Shown here piece by piece: positions 10,701 to 19,659 of a stretch of DNA of 64,000 bases. The DNA is taken from the NCBI RefSeq assembly GCF_900115665.1, contig NZ_FOXH01000012.1:1-64000 (forward strand). The letters are read 5' to 3'. Source of the stretch: Pseudarcicella hirudinis. Lineage in GTDB: Bacteria; Bacteroidota; Bacteroidia; Cytophagales; Spirosomataceae. How positions within the stretch are numbered: position 1 is the stretch's first letter; each line of letters opens with the position of its first letter. The notes beneath the pieces were generated by a model that ran no database searches, was not told the origin of the DNA, and saw only the letters and a list, made by a program, of their open reading frames with translations. The position numbers were made by a program, and so were the translations under genes.

Positions 10701-12061
10701 GTGAAGTTCAGATTCTTAACCCTGCTAATGGTCAGGTATTCATTGCGAATAACGTTCCGTATGGTTCATTCCTTCGTGTGAAAGATGGTCAGAAAGTCAG
10801 CAAAGGAGATGAAATCTGTGCATGGGATCCATATAACGCTGTAATCTTATCTGAATCTGAAGGTAAAGTTGAATTTGATGCAATCGAAGAAAACATTACT
10901 TATAAAGAAGAAGCTGATGAGCAGACAGGTTTGCGTGAAAAAGTAATTATTGAATCTAAGGATAAAACCAAGAACCCTGCTATTATCGTAATGAGTAAAG
11001 GTGGTGAGCCAGTTACTTATAACGTACCGGTAGGTGCACGTCTGGCAGTAGAAAACGGCGCTAAGATTAAAGCTGCTCAGATTCTTGCTAAAATTCCTCG
11101 TGCTGCAGGTAAAACCCGTGATATTACAGGGGGTCTTCCTCGCGTAACGGAATTATTCGAAGCTCGTAACCCATCTAACCCTGCGGTAGTTTCAGAGATC
11201 GATGGTGTTATTACTTATGGTGGTATCAAACGTGGTAACCGTGAGATCTATGTAAGAGCGAAGGATGGTGCAGAACGTAAATATCTTGTTCCACTTTCTA
11301 AGTTTATCCTGGTTCAGAATAATGACTTTGTTCGTGCAGGTATGCCATTATCAGACGGAGCTATTACTCCTTCAGATATCCTTGCAATTAAAGGACCAAC
11401 TGCCGTTCAAGAATATCTTGTAAATGAAATTCAGGACGTTTACCGTCTGCAAGGTGTGAAGATTAACGATAAGCATATCGAATCAATCGTTCGCCAAATG
11501 ATGCAGAAAGTAGAAATTCTTGATGCCGGTGATACCATGTTCCTGCAGGGACAAATGGTTGACCGCTTTGTTTTCCGTGAGGATAACGATAAGATTCTTG
11601 ACAAAAAAGTGGTAATAAATGCAGGAGAATCTGACAGAATGAAAGAAGGTATGATTGTTTCTGCCCGTGCGTTGCGTGATGAAAACTCTTCACTAAAACG
11701 TCGTGACCTGAAACTTGTACAGGTTCGTGATGCTCAGGCTGCTGTATCTTCTCCTTGTTTACAAGGTATTACACAGGCTTCATTGGGTACTGACTCATTC
11801 ATTTCTGCGGCATCCTTCCAGGAAACAACCAAAGTATTGTCTGAAGCATCTATCCGTGCAAAAGCTGATGGTCTTGAAGGCTTGAAAGAAAACGTAATTG
11901 TTGGTCACTTGATTCCTGCGGGTACCGGTGTAAGACGTTATGCAGATATCATCGTTACGCCAAAAGAAGAATTACAAACCATTCAGGAATCTGTAAATTC
12001 AAGAACGGCTCCGCTTCCGCGCGTAGGTAACTACCGCAAAGCCCGCTGGATTACAGACTAA
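7724..12061 (+). CDS. rpoC: DNA-directed RNA polymerase beta' subunit
   Basis: Largest polymerase subunit; holds the catalytic magnesium and clamp. The 1445-residue length suits the Bacteroidota form. Visible are the N-terminal zinc-binding cysteines CHCGKYKR...CDRCGVEV (about residues 65-86), the catalytic NADFDGDQM motif near residue 470, the second zinc site [14 protein letters not shown] near residue 895, and the trigger-loop and bridge-helix regions. The ATG start lies 110 bases after rpoB. A strong terminator follows, so DUF3467 downstream may be transcribed separately or by read-through. Confidence 0.98.
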   Translation: MSFKKTKKFSSDFQKVTISLASPESILEGSHGEVTQPETINYRTYKPEMGGLFCERIFGPTKDWECHCGKYKRIRYKGIICDRCGVEVTEKKVRRERMGHIELVVPVAHIWYFRSLPNKIGYLLGLSTKKLDQVIYYERYVVVQPGVKAEDGVSQMDFLTEDEYLDIIDKLPRENQLLPDEDPNKFIAKMGAEALDMLLSRTQLDDLSYQLRHNAANDTSQQRKAEALKRLKVVEAFREAKGRIDNRPEWMIIKMVPVIPPELRPLVPLDGGRFATSDLNDLYRRVIIRNNRLKRLIEIKAPEVILRNEKRMLQEAVDSLFDNSRKVNAVRSEGNRALKSLSDMLKGKQGRFRQNLLGKRVDYSGRSVIVVGPELKMHECGLPKDMAAELFKPFVIRKLIERGIVKTVKSAKKIVDRKDPVVWDILENVMKGHPVLLNRAPTLHRLGIQAFQPKLIEGKAIQLHPLTCTAFNADFDGDQMAVHVPLGQEAVLEASLLMLASHNILNPANGAPITVPSQDMVLGLYYVTKGRRSTPDHKVNGEGMNFYGFEEVVIALNEGKVSKHANIKVKAKVRTEDGTLVEKMVETVAGRVLFNLCVPEEVGYIDELLTKKKLQQIISQVFKISGMARTAQFLDDIKELGFQQAFRGGLSMGIGDVQIPEEKATLVEQAQKDVQSVWDNYLMGLITDNERYNAVIDIWTKVNSKITETLMKQMEADNQGFNAIYMMMHSGARGSREQIRQLGGMRGLMAKPQKNLQGSVGEIIENPILSNFKEGLDVLEYFISTHGARKGLADTALKTADAGYLTRRLHDVAQDVIVNEEDCGTLRGIQVAPLKDNDEIIEPLSERILGRVSVHDVYDPVTGELLITAGEEIREEIALKIDETAIESVEIRSVLTCETRNGVCAKCYGRNLASGRMVGIGEAVGVIASQSIGEPGTQLTLRTFHVGGTAQNVSLDATIKAKFDGIIKFEEVRTASSTDPDGNPTEIVMGRSGEVQILNPANGQVFIANNVPYGSFLRVKDGQKVSKGDEICAWDPYNAVILSESEGKVEFDAIEENITYKEEADEQTGLREKVIIESKDKTKNPAIIVMSKGGEPVTYNVPVGARLAVENGAKIKAAQILAKIPRAAGKTRDITGGLPRVTELFEARNPSNPAVVSEIDGVITYGGIKRGNREIYVRAKDGAERKYLVPLSKFILVQNNDFVRAGMPLSDGAITPSDILAIKGPTAVQEYLVNEIQDVYRLQGVKINDKHIESIVRQMMQKVEILDAGDTMFLQGQMVDRFVFREDNDKILDKKVVINAGESDRMKEGMIVSARALRDENSSLKRRDLKLVQVRDAQAAVSSPCLQGITQASLGTDSFISAASFQETTKVLSEASIRAKADGLEGLKENVIVGHLIPAGTGVRRYADIIVTPKEELQTIQESVNSRTAPLPRVGNYRKARWITD

Positions 12062-12088
12062 GGAATCTGATATATTCTTAAAAAACAG

Positions 12089-12123
12089 AAAACCCCGGTT
12101 AGCTCGTCTGACCGGGGTTTTTC
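12089..12123 (+). terminator. Terminator after rpoC
   Basis: Perfect 10-bp stem AAACCCCGGT (12090-12099) with ACCGGGGTTT (12111-12120), then a T-run. Confidence 0.88.
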
Positions 12124-12278
12124 AATTATTCTGCTATATTTTTTGTATGTTTGTTTCATTAATCCTAAAATTTCAGAAATCATTTGAATTCTTCTCAGAC
12201 ATGGTATCTGATGAAAACTAATTATGAGAAGATCTCGTTTTACAAACAGTTCAAATGTCTGTTTAAAACATCAAACCA

Positions 12279-12611
12279 ATGGCAAAAAATCAAGAAGAAG
12301 AACAAGACCCGAATCAAATCAATGTTGAATTGACTGAAGAAATTGCGGAAGGAGAATATGTAAATCTTGCCATGATAGCACATTCCCAAAGTGAATTTGT
12401 AATGGATTTTATCAGAATGCTGCCCGGAATTCCTAAGGCGAAAGTTAAGTCCAGGGTAATTATGACACCGGATCATGCATACAGACTTTTAAATGCTCTC
12501 AGAGAAAATATTGAGAAATATGAAGAAGCTTTTGGCTCTATTTCGGAAGATAAAGGGCAAAACGGCTTTCAGTTTCCTATGAATTATCGTGGACCAATCG
12601 GTGAGGCTTAG
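12279..12611 (+). CDS. DUF3467 family protein
   Basis: A small acidic cytoplasmic protein of 110 residues with no signal or membrane segment. The sequence (EGEYVNLAMIAHSQSEFVMD, then MTPDHAYRLLNALRENIEKY) matches the DUF3467 family, which is often found just downstream of rpoC in Bacteroidota. The function is unknown to me; the conserved place next to RNA polymerase hints at a role in transcription, but this is inference only. It has its own terminator. Confidence 0.82.
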   Translation: MAKNQEEEQDPNQINVELTEEIAEGEYVNLAMIAHSQSEFVMDFIRMLPGIPKAKVKSRVIMTPDHAYRLLNALRENIEKYEEAFGSISEDKGQNGFQFPMNYRGPIGEA

Positions 12612-12630
12612 TGTATAAAACCCTCAGAAA

Positions 12631-12661
12631 AAGCATCGGAATCTCATTCGATGCTTTTTTT
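12631..12661 (+). terminator. Terminator of the DUF3467 gene
   Basis: GCATCG/CGATGC stem (12633-12654) flanked by A- and T-runs, giving a compact intrinsic terminator. Confidence 0.75.
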
Positions 12662-12747
12662 ACCGGCTCATCTCAGATTTTCCATCAAAAATCAGTATAA
12701 TTTCTACTGTCAAGGCTTTTATCAGTACAAGACAAAATTCAGATGTA

Positions 12748-14214
12748 ATGATTAAGTCCAATTTATCTAAAGACGCAATAAGAGGAGAATCCTTTGCACC
12801 TCAAGTCAACTTATCGGTACCTAACGAGGAAATTTATAATTATCCGGAAAAGGTCCTTCAATTTGGAACAGGAGTTCTATTACGCGGTTTATGCGATTAC
12901 TTTATCGATAAAGCCAATAAACAGGGTGTTTTCATAGGAAGGATTGTAATTGTAAAATCAACAGATAAGGGCGATTCCAGTGAATTTCAAAACCAAAACG
13001 GTTTGTTCACTCATTGTATCAAAGGGGTTGAAAATGGTGAAATTATAGAAGAATTTATTGTAAATGCTTCTGTTTCAAGAACCCTCTCGGCCAGTAAAGA
13101 ATGGAATGCTATTCTCGACTGTGCTCAGAATCCGGAAATGCAGGTCATAATTTCCAATACTACTGAAGTTGGCATCCAGCTGGTTGCAGATGATTTAATT
13201 TCAGGAAATCCTCCAAAATCTTTTCCTGTTAAGCTTCTGGCTTTCCTGCATCATCGCTGGAAACACTTTAACGGAAGCCCGGAATCCGGAATGGTTATAA
13301 TCCCAACCGAATTGATCATTGACAATGGTGATACTTTGCAGGAAATCGTTTTAGAGCAAGCTCACAGAAACGGACTGGAACCTGAGTTTATTGACTGGAT
13401 TGATAAGCATAATCATTTCTGTAATTCTCTTGTTGACAGAATTGTTCCGGGAAAACCTGATGAACAAATCACTCAAAAGACGCTTGACTTACTGGGTTAT
13501 CAGGATAAGCTATTGATTATGTCAGAATCATACAGTCTCTGGGCAATCCAAGGAGATGATTTTGTAAAGGAAAAGCTTTCTTTTGCACAGGTCAATCCCG
13601 GCGTTGTTATCACTCCGAATATTGATTCTTACAGAGAATTAAAATTGCGACTTTTGAACGGCACCCATACACTCATGTGCGGAATGGCTTATTTATTAGG
13701 TTTCCGTCTTGTAAAAGATGTAATGGCTAACGGATATTTAGGCCGTCTGGTTACCAATCTTATGCTTGGAGAACTGGCTTTGGCTATTCCTTATAAGATG
13801 GATTCAAAAACTGCTGACCGATTCGGGAGATCTGTTCTTGACAGATTCAGGAATCCGTTTATCAATCATAAGCTAATTGATATTACAGTTCAGTACACTA
13901 CCAAAATGCGCATGCGTAATGTTCCGATTTTATTCCAGTATTACCGTGAATTTGGTAAAGCTCCTGAGCTTTTTGCAATGGGTTTTGCAGCATATCTTCA
14001 GTTTATGCACGTTGTGAAGGTAGAAAACGGGAAGTTTTACGGAGAATCTAACGGAGAATACTATCCGATCAATTGCGATTTTGCAAACTATTTTCATGAG
14101 GCATGGAAAACAGGAGAACTCGATCTTAAAAAAGTGCTCTCTGATAAAACCCTGTGGGGAGAAGATTTAAACCAGTTAGCAGGATTCAATGAAGCTATCT
14201 CTAAGTATATTTAA
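12748..14214 (+). CDS. uxaB: Tagaturonate reductase (altronate oxidoreductase)
   Basis: Interconverts D-tagaturonate and D-altronate with NAD(H) in the breakdown of galacturonate. The 488-residue length agrees with the family. The protein has the mannitol-dehydrogenase fold: an N-terminal nucleotide-binding region beginning at VLQFGTGVLLRG (about residues 30-41), ISNTTEVGIQ near residue 135 and the C-terminal catalytic region with LLNGTHTLMCG near residue 303. It resembles UxaB more than mannitol dehydrogenase or UxuB. uxaC follows 30 bases downstream and the two form an operon. Altronate dehydratase and KDG kinase genes are not in the window. Confidence 0.88.
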   Translation: MIKSNLSKDAIRGESFAPQVNLSVPNEEIYNYPEKVLQFGTGVLLRGLCDYFIDKANKQGVFIGRIVIVKSTDKGDSSEFQNQNGLFTHCIKGVENGEIIEEFIVNASVSRTLSASKEWNAILDCAQNPEMQVIISNTTEVGIQLVADDLISGNPPKSFPVKLLAFLHHRWKHFNGSPESGMVIIPTELIIDNGDTLQEIVLEQAHRNGLEPEFIDWIDKHNHFCNSLVDRIVPGKPDEQITQKTLDLLGYQDKLLIMSESYSLWAIQGDDFVKEKLSFAQVNPGVVITPNIDSYRELKLRLLNGTHTLMCGMAYLLGFRLVKDVMANGYLGRLVTNLMLGELALAIPYKMDSKTADRFGRSVLDRFRNPFINHKLIDITVQYTTKMRMRNVPILFQYYREFGKAPELFAMGFAAYLQFMHVVKVENGKFYGESNGEYYPINCDFANYFHEAWKTGELDLKKVLSDKTLWGEDLNQLAGFNEAISKYI

Positions 14215-14244
14215 TTCCATCCTTCCTGCGAAAAAAACTAAAAG

Positions 14245-15648
14245 ATGAAACCTTTCTTAGATCAGAATTTTTTACTTCAAACAGAAACCGCAAAAACGCT
14301 TTATCATGATTTTGCGGCAAAAATGCCGATTATTGATTATCATAATCACCTGATACCTCAGCAAATTGCTGAAAATCACCAGTTTTCAAACATTACTGAA
14401 GCCTGGTTGTATGGCGATCATTATAAATGGAGAGCCATGAGAACGAATGGTATCAATGAACATTTCATTACAGGAAAGGCCTCTGATGAAGAGAAATTCA
14501 TGAAATGGGCAGCTACGGTTCCCTATACCATGAGAAACCCATTGTACCATTGGACACATCTTGAATTACAGAGATATTTTGGTATTACTGAAGTTTTGAA
14601 CGAAAAGTCGGCACAAAGAATTTATGAAGATTGCTCTTCAAAACTTAATTCTCCGGATTTTTCTGTAAAAAACCTTCTGGGAAAAATGCAGGCTAAAGTA
14701 CTTTGTACGACCGACGATCCGATTGACTCTTTAATTTTTCACCAGAAAATCCGTGAGTCAAATTCAGACATTAAGGTATTCCCGACTTTCCGTCCGGACA
14801 AAGCTATGGCAGTCGATGATTTGATTTCATTCGACGTATATGTTAATAAGCTGGCGGAAGTAACCAATATTAATATTTCCAGTATTGGTGATTTTCAGAA
14901 TGCTATCCGGAAAAGACATGATTTCTTTGCAGAAATGGGTTGTATGCTCTCAGATCATGGTTTGGAGCAAATTTATGCTGAGGAATATACTGAGAAAGAG
15001 TTAGAATCTATTTTTACCAAAATAAGATCCGGAAGAACTGTTTCACATCAGGAAAAATTACAGTTTAAATCCGCGATGCTGATTTTCTTTGCTCATCTTG
15101 ACCATGAAAAAGGCTGGACACAACAATTTCATCTCGGGGCTTTACGTAATAATAATGATCGTTTGTTACGCACATTAGGGCCAGACACAGGTTTTGATTC
15201 TATCGGAGATTTTGAGCAGGCAAGAGCTTTGTCCAAATTTCTGAACAAATTGGATAATACTAACCAATTAGCTAAAACGATTCTATATAACCTGAATCCC
15301 AGAGATAATGAACTTTTTGCAACCATGACCGGTAACTTCCAGGATGGAACGATAGCAGGAAAAGTTCAGTTCGGATCAGGCTGGTGGTTCCTTGATCAGA
15401 AAGATGGAATGGAAAAACAAATCGATGCTCTTTCAAATATGGGCTTGTTAAGCCGGTTTGTGGGAATGTTAACTGATTCAAGAAGTTTTCTTTCATTTCC
15501 CCGTCATGAATACTTCAGAAGAATTTTATGCAATGTTCTCGGAAATGACGTTGAAAACGGAGAATTACCAAACGATATTGAATGGTTAGGACAAATGGTA
15601 GAGAATATAAGCTATAAAAATGCCAGTGAGTTTTTTGGCTTTAAATAG
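14245..15648 (+). CDS. uxaC: Glucuronate isomerase (uronate isomerase)
   Basis: Isomerises glucuronate to fructuronate and galacturonate to tagaturonate, the first step of hexuronate use; cytoplasmic amidohydrolase-fold enzyme. The 467-residue length is normal. The metal-binding IIDYHNHL is near residues 30-37, followed by family signatures WLYGDHYKWRAMRTNG and CTTDDPIDSL, and by FGSGWWFLDQKDGM and TDSRSFLSFPRHEYFRR near the end. Its product tagaturonate is the substrate of UxaB upstream. The last 8 bases overlap the end of the convergent mocR-type gene, with no visible terminator between them. Confidence 0.95.
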   Translation: MKPFLDQNFLLQTETAKTLYHDFAAKMPIIDYHNHLIPQQIAENHQFSNITEAWLYGDHYKWRAMRTNGINEHFITGKASDEEKFMKWAATVPYTMRNPLYHWTHLELQRYFGITEVLNEKSAQRIYEDCSSKLNSPDFSVKNLLGKMQAKVLCTTDDPIDSLIFHQKIRESNSDIKVFPTFRPDKAMAVDDLISFDVYVNKLAEVTNINISSIGDFQNAIRKRHDFFAEMGCMLSDHGLEQIYAEEYTEKELESIFTKIRSGRTVSHQEKLQFKSAMLIFFAHLDHEKGWTQQFHLGALRNNNDRLLRTLGPDTGFDSIGDFEQARALSKFLNKLDNTNQLAKTILYNLNPRDNELFATMTGNFQDGTIAGKVQFGSGWWFLDQKDGMEKQIDALSNMGLLSRFVGMLTDSRSFLSFPRHEYFRRILCNVLGNDVENGELPNDIEWLGQMVENISYKNASEFFGFK

Positions 15649-17116
15649 ACATATTATCCATCGTTTTTCTTAAAATTCTGATGGCCTCTCCCATTTCCTG
15701 AATATTCATGGAAGCAAAACCCATTCTGCAAGCGTTAAGATTTCCGTTCTCCGAACGAAAAGTTTCTCCGTCATGCAGATAAAGACCATATTTACGACAA
15801 TTCGGGGCTAATTCAGATAAAGGATATTTCTTGTCGAAATTAGCCCAGATTGCCATTCCTCCATCAGGTTTACGAAATTCTATTCTTTCTCCTAACTCTG
15901 ATTTCAATTGCTCACAGGCAAAATCTCTTCTTTCATGGTAAACTTTTAAAGACCTTATGGCATGTCTTTTCAATGTTCCGTTCTCAATCATATCAGCAAG
16001 GCATAACTCCATTATTGTATCGCTCTGCCGGTCAATAATTCTCCTCCATTTTGATAATTCCTGAATAAAATCTTCTGAAGCAACTACATAGCCAATCCTG
16101 AATGTAGGGGCAAGCCATTTTGTGAATGATCCGATATAGATTACCAATCCGCTTTTATCAGCACTTGCTAAAGGCAATATCGGGTTGTTGGTATAATGAA
16201 AATCATAATCGTAATCATCTTCAATAATAGCAAAACGAAATCTTTCCGCCAAGGCCAGAAGCTTAAGCCGCCTTTCCGGTTTCAAAGTTACCGTTGTAGG
16301 ATGGTAGTGATGTGAAGTTACATAGATTGCTCTGATTGTCTTGCGCAGACAAATTTCCTCAATAGCCTCAACAACAAGCCCATCACCGTCTACCGGAATC
16401 GTATTGATATTTGCCCCCAGAGCTGTCAAAGTCAAAGTAGCTGCCCTGTAACTCAGTTCGCCTACAATTATCTCATCATTCGGCTTAATCAAAGCCTTTC
16501 CAACCAGATAAATTGCCATTTGGCTCCCTCGTGTTGAAAGTATATTTTCTTTAGAGACAGAAAGACTCCTCGTTTCATTTAATATTCTGGCAAAAACCTC
16601 TCTGAAATGCGAATTTCCCTGAACATGCGCATATTGAAAAACCGAAGGTTCTCCATTTTTAAAGTAAAAATTATACAGTTTGGCCAATTCCTCTCTGGGA
16701 GCCAGCCGCACGTCAGGAAGTCCGTCGTTGAAAGCAAGTTTTTGTGTGATTACTTCAGGAATAACAATCTTACTTTTTTCGAAATAAAATCCTGCATTTT
16801 TAAGATTGCAGCCCATGTATCGTTCCATTTCCTGAAAAGAAACAGGCTTTATCTCCGGCAAGTTTTTGATGACAAAAGTTCCTTTTCTTGGAATCATCTC
16901 TATCCAACCCTGCGAATTCAATTCCTCAAATGCCGCAATTACAGTCTTTCGGTGAACTCCTAATAAATCTGCCAATTGCCTTGTACCTATTAACCTTGAA
17001 CTCGTAGGAATCCGACCGGTCTGAATATTCTGAATAAAGCTGTTAGCGATCTGCCGATATACCGGAAGATCGGAAGACTTGTCAAAGTTGATCAGGCTCT
17101 TAAAGGGGATATCCAT
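15641..17116 (-). CDS. MocR/PdxR-type regulator (GntR HTH fused to aminotransferase fold)
   Basis: A transcription factor with an N-terminal GntR winged helix (about residues 15-80, containing TRQLADLLGVHRKTVIAAFEEL) and a large class I aminotransferase-like domain that binds pyridoxal phosphate; the probable lysine is in IYIGSFTKWLAP. MocR proteins use PLP or its adducts as effector. I place the start at ATG 17116 (491 residues): the longer frame would need a TTG at 17161 inside an inverted repeat that looks like an operator. The gene is divergent from a PNPOx-like flavoprotein gene, its likely target, and overlaps the end of uxaC tail to tail. Whether it also affects uxaBC cannot be told. 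Confidence 0.87.
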   Translation of the reverse strand: MDIPFKSLINFDKSSDLPVYRQIANSFIQNIQTGRIPTSSRLIGTRQLADLLGVHRKTVIAAFEELNSQGWIEMIPRKGTFVIKNLPEIKPVSFQEMERYMGCNLKNAGFYFEKSKIVIPEVITQKLAFNDGLPDVRLAPREELAKLYNFYFKNGEPSVFQYAHVQGNSHFREVFARILNETRSLSVSKENILSTRGSQMAIYLVGKALIKPNDEIIVGELSYRAATLTLTALGANINTIPVDGDGLVVEAIEEICLRKTIRAIYVTSHHYHPTTVTLKPERRLKLLALAERFRFAIIEDDYDYDFHYTNNPILPLASADKSGLVIYIGSFTKWLAPTFRIGYVVASEDFIQELSKWRRIIDRQSDTIMELCLADMIENGTLKRHAIRSLKVYHERRDFACEQLKSELGERIEFRKPDGGMAIWANFDKKYPLSELAPNCRKYGLYLHDGETFRSENGNLNACRMGFASMNIQEMGEAIRILRKTMDNMSI

Positions 17117-17138
17117 CTGGACTACATGATTGATTAAA

Positions 17139-17161
17139 ATTGGATTACTATAACCATCCAA
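17139..17161. promoter_or_regulatory. Probable MocR operator (inverted repeat)
   Basis: ATTGGAT (17139-17145) and ATCCAAT (17155-17161) form a perfect 7-bp inverted repeat with a 9-base centre. It lies in the short divergent region between the mocR-type gene and the PNPOx-like gene, just upstream of the latter's -7 element, the place expected for an activator or autorepressor site. Confidence 0.5.
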
Positions 17162-17169
17162 TAAAAATA

Positions 17170-17177
17170 TAGATTTG
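17170..17177 (+). promoter_or_regulatory. -7 element of the PNPOx-like gene promoter
   Basis: TAGATTTG matches TAnnTTTG and ends 15 bases before the ATG at 17193. No TTTG lies at the usual 19-20-base distance; the nearest is TTGG in the operator-like repeat. A weak -33 element would suit an activated promoter. Confidence 0.5.
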
Positions 17178-17192
17178 TCACAAAAAAAGAAA

Positions 17193-17852
17193 ATGAAAAC
17201 ATTAGCAATTACTGAAAAAACTAAAATCAGCAGATCCGCTAAAAGAGGTAGTTATGAAATTGATACCATAAATGCTATTCTGGACGAGGGTCTGTTCTGC
17301 CATATTGCTTACGAACATGATGGTCAGCCGATGATGATACCAACTGCTTATTGCAGAATTAATGACAAAATCTATATTCACGGTTCTGTAGGTAGCCATT
17401 TTATGAGAATGCTGGCGGAAGGAAAAGACATTTGTTTTGTCGTCTCACTCATAGATGGCTTAGTATTAGCCCGGTCAGCTTTCCATCATTCTGTAAATTA
17501 TCGGTCTGTGATTGCTTTTGCAAAGGCTGAGGTTGTCACCGATGAGGATGAACGCTGGAATGCGCTGGAACAAATTACTGAACATTTGGTACCAAATCGC
17601 TGGGCAGATGTAAGAGAGCCTTACAAGAATGAGATGCAAAAGACAATGATTTTGTCATTTACCTTAGATGAAGCTTCAGCTAAAATCAGAACCGGGGACC
17701 CAATAGATGATGAGGAAGATTATGCTTTGCCGGTATGGGCTGGAATATTGCCTTTGAAAGTACGGGCTTCAGCACCCATCCCCGATCCTCGTCTGATTCC
17801 GTCGGTCTCTATTCCTGAATACCTTCATAATTATAAAAGAGGGGAAAAATAA
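17193..17852 (+). CDS. Pyridoxamine 5'-phosphate oxidase-related FMN-binding protein
   Basis: A 219-residue cytoplasmic protein of the split-barrel flavin-binding fold (Pyridox_ox_2-like). The motifs GLFCHIAYEHDGQPMMIPT near the N-terminus, YIHGSVGSHFMRML, and HSVNYRSVIAFAKAE are typical. Related proteins bind FMN or heme and are often flavoprotein reductases of unknown substrate, so true PNPOx activity should not be assumed. The frame can be extended to a TTG at 17175, but that codon lies inside the promoter -7 element, so ATG 17193 is the better start. The divergent PLP-sensing MocR gene suggests regulation by vitamin B6 status (inference). Confidence 0.85.
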   Translation: MKTLAITEKTKISRSAKRGSYEIDTINAILDEGLFCHIAYEHDGQPMMIPTAYCRINDKIYIHGSVGSHFMRMLAEGKDICFVVSLIDGLVLARSAFHHSVNYRSVIAFAKAEVVTDEDERWNALEQITEHLVPNRWADVREPYKNEMQKTMILSFTLDEASAKIRTGDPIDDEEDYALPVWAGILPLKVRASAPIPDPRLIPSVSIPEYLHNYKRGEK

Positions 17853-17967
17853 TCCGATAATAATCTGTCTGCATGATCGGGTTAATAAATGCAAATGGAA
17901 TCCAGACCTCTAAACCTTCTTCTTTAGGAATTTGTATGTTATTATCGATTTTTAAGCTTGAAATATT

Positions 17968-18489
17968 ATGAAAAAGCCTGATCAGGATGAATATCCTTCA
18001 ACTTCTTATTTCCCGAATTACATTAATAAAGTAGAAAATGAGAACATTTTAGAAGCTTTGACAATTCAATCCTCTATAGTTTATGATTTATTTAAAAACC
18101 TGACACCCGATCAACATTTTTACGCATATGCTGCAGGTAAATGGAGTTTACAGGAAGTTCTGGGACATATTACGGACGTGGAAAGAGTCTTTTCATACAG
18201 AGCACTTTGCATTGCCAGAGGAGAAAAGCAAAACTTACCCGGATTTGATGAAAATGACTATGTTGAAAAATCCCATTTCAGAGAAATGTCTTTTGCCTCT
18301 CTCCTGCTGCAATATAAATTAGTAAGAGATAGTTCTCTGGCCTTATTCAGTACATTTTCAGAAGAAACCGGAAACAGAAGAGGAAATACAAATGGAAATG
18401 AAGTAACGGTCAGAGCATTAATCTGTCTGATTGCAGGTCATGAAATGCATCATTTAGACATTTTAAGAGAAAAGTATAACATTTATTAA
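17968..18489 (+). CDS. DinB-like metal-dependent hydrolase superfamily protein
   Basis: A 173-residue cytoplasmic four-helix-bundle protein. The two histidine-containing segments of the DinB/YfiT superfamily are present, GHITDVERVF near residue 68 and GHEMHHLDIL near residue 158, which would place three histidines around a metal ion. Members include bacillithiol-related transferases and DNA-damage-induced proteins, but most lack a known substrate. It follows the PNPOx-like gene by 115 bases and may be co-transcribed; no promoter was recognised. The bidirectional terminator downstream separates it from rplL. Confidence 0.8.
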   Translation: MKKPDQDEYPSTSYFPNYINKVENENILEALTIQSSIVYDLFKNLTPDQHFYAYAAGKWSLQEVLGHITDVERVFSYRALCIARGEKQNLPGFDENDYVEKSHFREMSFASLLLQYKLVRDSSLALFSTFSEETGNRRGNTNGNEVTVRALICLIAGHEMHHLDILREKYNIY

Positions 18490-18568
18490 AATAAATGCAG
18501 CAAACCAGTAAAATGCTTGTCTATAGGATATAGTTTAAGGTATTTTAAAAAGAAATAGGTTAGAAAGC

Positions 18569-18600
18569 AAAAAGCCACAACAATCGTTGTGGCTTTTCTA
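18569..18600. terminator. Bidirectional terminator between the DinB-like gene and rplL
   Basis: AAAGCCACAAC/GTTGTGGCTTT stem with a 4-base loop (18571-18596), A-rich on one side and T-rich on the other, so it can end both convergent transcripts. Confidence 0.85.
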
Positions 18601-18622
18601 TAATACTTAAGCTATCAGCTAA

Positions 18623-19006
18623 TTACTTAACTTCAACTACAGCTCCAGCTTCTTCCAAAGATTTCTTCAAACCTTCAGCTTCGTCTTTCGCTACACCTTC
18701 TTTAACAGCCTTAGGAGCTCCGTCAACTAATTCTTTAGCTTCTTTCAAACCTAGACCCGTTAAGTCTTTAACCAATTTAACTACTGCCAACTTGTTAGCA
18801 CCAGCTTCTTTCAAGATTACATCAAATGAAGTTTTTTCAACAACTGCCTCAGCATCTCCACCAGCAGCAGCACCACCAGCAACCATTACTGGAGCAGCAG
18901 CAGCAGGTTCGATACCATACTCATCTTTCAAAATAGTTGCTAATTCATTTACTTCTTTTACAGTTAAGTTCACCAATTGTTCAGCGAACGCTTTCAAATC
19001 TGCCAT
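18623..19006 (-). CDS. rplL: 50S ribosomal protein L7/L12
   Basis: The ribosomal stalk protein that recruits translation factors; present as multiple dimers bound to L10. It has 127 residues: an N-terminal dimerisation helix region (about 1-30), an Ala/Gly-rich hinge (about 36-52) and the globular C-terminal domain with [20 protein letters not shown] and [20 protein letters not shown]. It is the last gene of rplK-A-J-L. Unusually it is followed by a terminator and a convergent gene, not by rpoB. Confidence 0.97.
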   Translation of the reverse strand: MADLKAFAEQLVNLTVKEVNELATILKDEYGIEPAAAAPVMVAGGAAAGGDAEAVVEKTSFDVILKEAGANKLAVVKLVKDLTGLGLKEAKELVDGAPKAVKEGVAKDEAEGLKKSLEEAGAVVEVK

Positions 19007-19123
19007 TGTATTGAAAATTTTAAATGTTTACGAATTTAATTAATATTTAGTATTACTTGGAAGCCATTTTGAGCGAACAAAAAACGGAATAACGAATATT
19101 GTTCAGCACAAACTGACAGGTGA

Positions 19124-19657
19124 TTACCCTTCTTTCTCAGAAAGAGTTTTAAGGATACCAGCCAACTTGTTTCCACCGCTTTGTAAGCCAGAAATAACAT
19201 TTTTGGCAGGTGATTGTAACAAGCCGATGATTTCACCAATCATTTCTTCACGTGATTTCAGACTTTCCAGAGCTGCTAATTGGTCTTCACCAATGAATAC
19301 TCCTCCGTCAATCGAAGCACCTTTGAAAGTGATTTTTGTTTTGCCAGCTTCTTTTTTGAAATCTTTAATAAGTTTTGCAGGAATTTTAGCATTTTCAGGT
19401 GAGAAAATAACACCTGACATTCCTTTTAAAACTTTCTCATTGAATTCAGTATAGTCATTTCCAGTAGTCTCAAGTGCTTTTGCAATAAGAGTGTTTTTGA
19501 TGATGCGATATTCAACACCACGTTCAAAACACATTCTACGGAAATTGTTAACTTCTGCAACAGACAAACCAGCTGTATCAGTGATGTAGAAGTATGGAGT
19601 TGCAGCGAACTTTTCGCTCAACTCGGCGATAACTATTGCTTTTTCTTCTTTAGTCAT
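19124..19657 (-). CDS. rplJ: 50S ribosomal protein L10
   Basis: Base of the ribosomal stalk; binds 23S rRNA through its N-terminal domain and L7/L12 dimers through its C-terminal helix. The 177 residues show the typical N-terminus (MTKEEKAIVIAELSEKF) and FRRMCFERGVEYRIIKNTL. The start lies 2 bases after the end of rplA, so the two are translationally coupled. The 117-base gap to rplL is where L10 autoregulation or extra rplL expression could act, but I saw no strong structure there. Confidence 0.96.
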   Translation of the reverse strand: MTKEEKAIVIAELSEKFAATPYFYITDTAGLSVAEVNNFRRMCFERGVEYRIIKNTLIAKALETTGNDYTEFNEKVLKGMSGVIFSPENAKIPAKLIKDFKKEAGKTKITFKGASIDGGVFIGEDQLAALESLKSREEMIGEIIGLLQSPAKNVISGLQSGGNKLAGILKTLSEKEG

Positions 19658-19659
19658 GA

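Noticed and set aside
12748-14214. Mannitol dehydrogenase or fructuronate reductase (UxuB) for the first uronate gene
   Set aside because: Overall pattern and pairing with uxaC fit UxaB better; some uncertainty in substrate remains.
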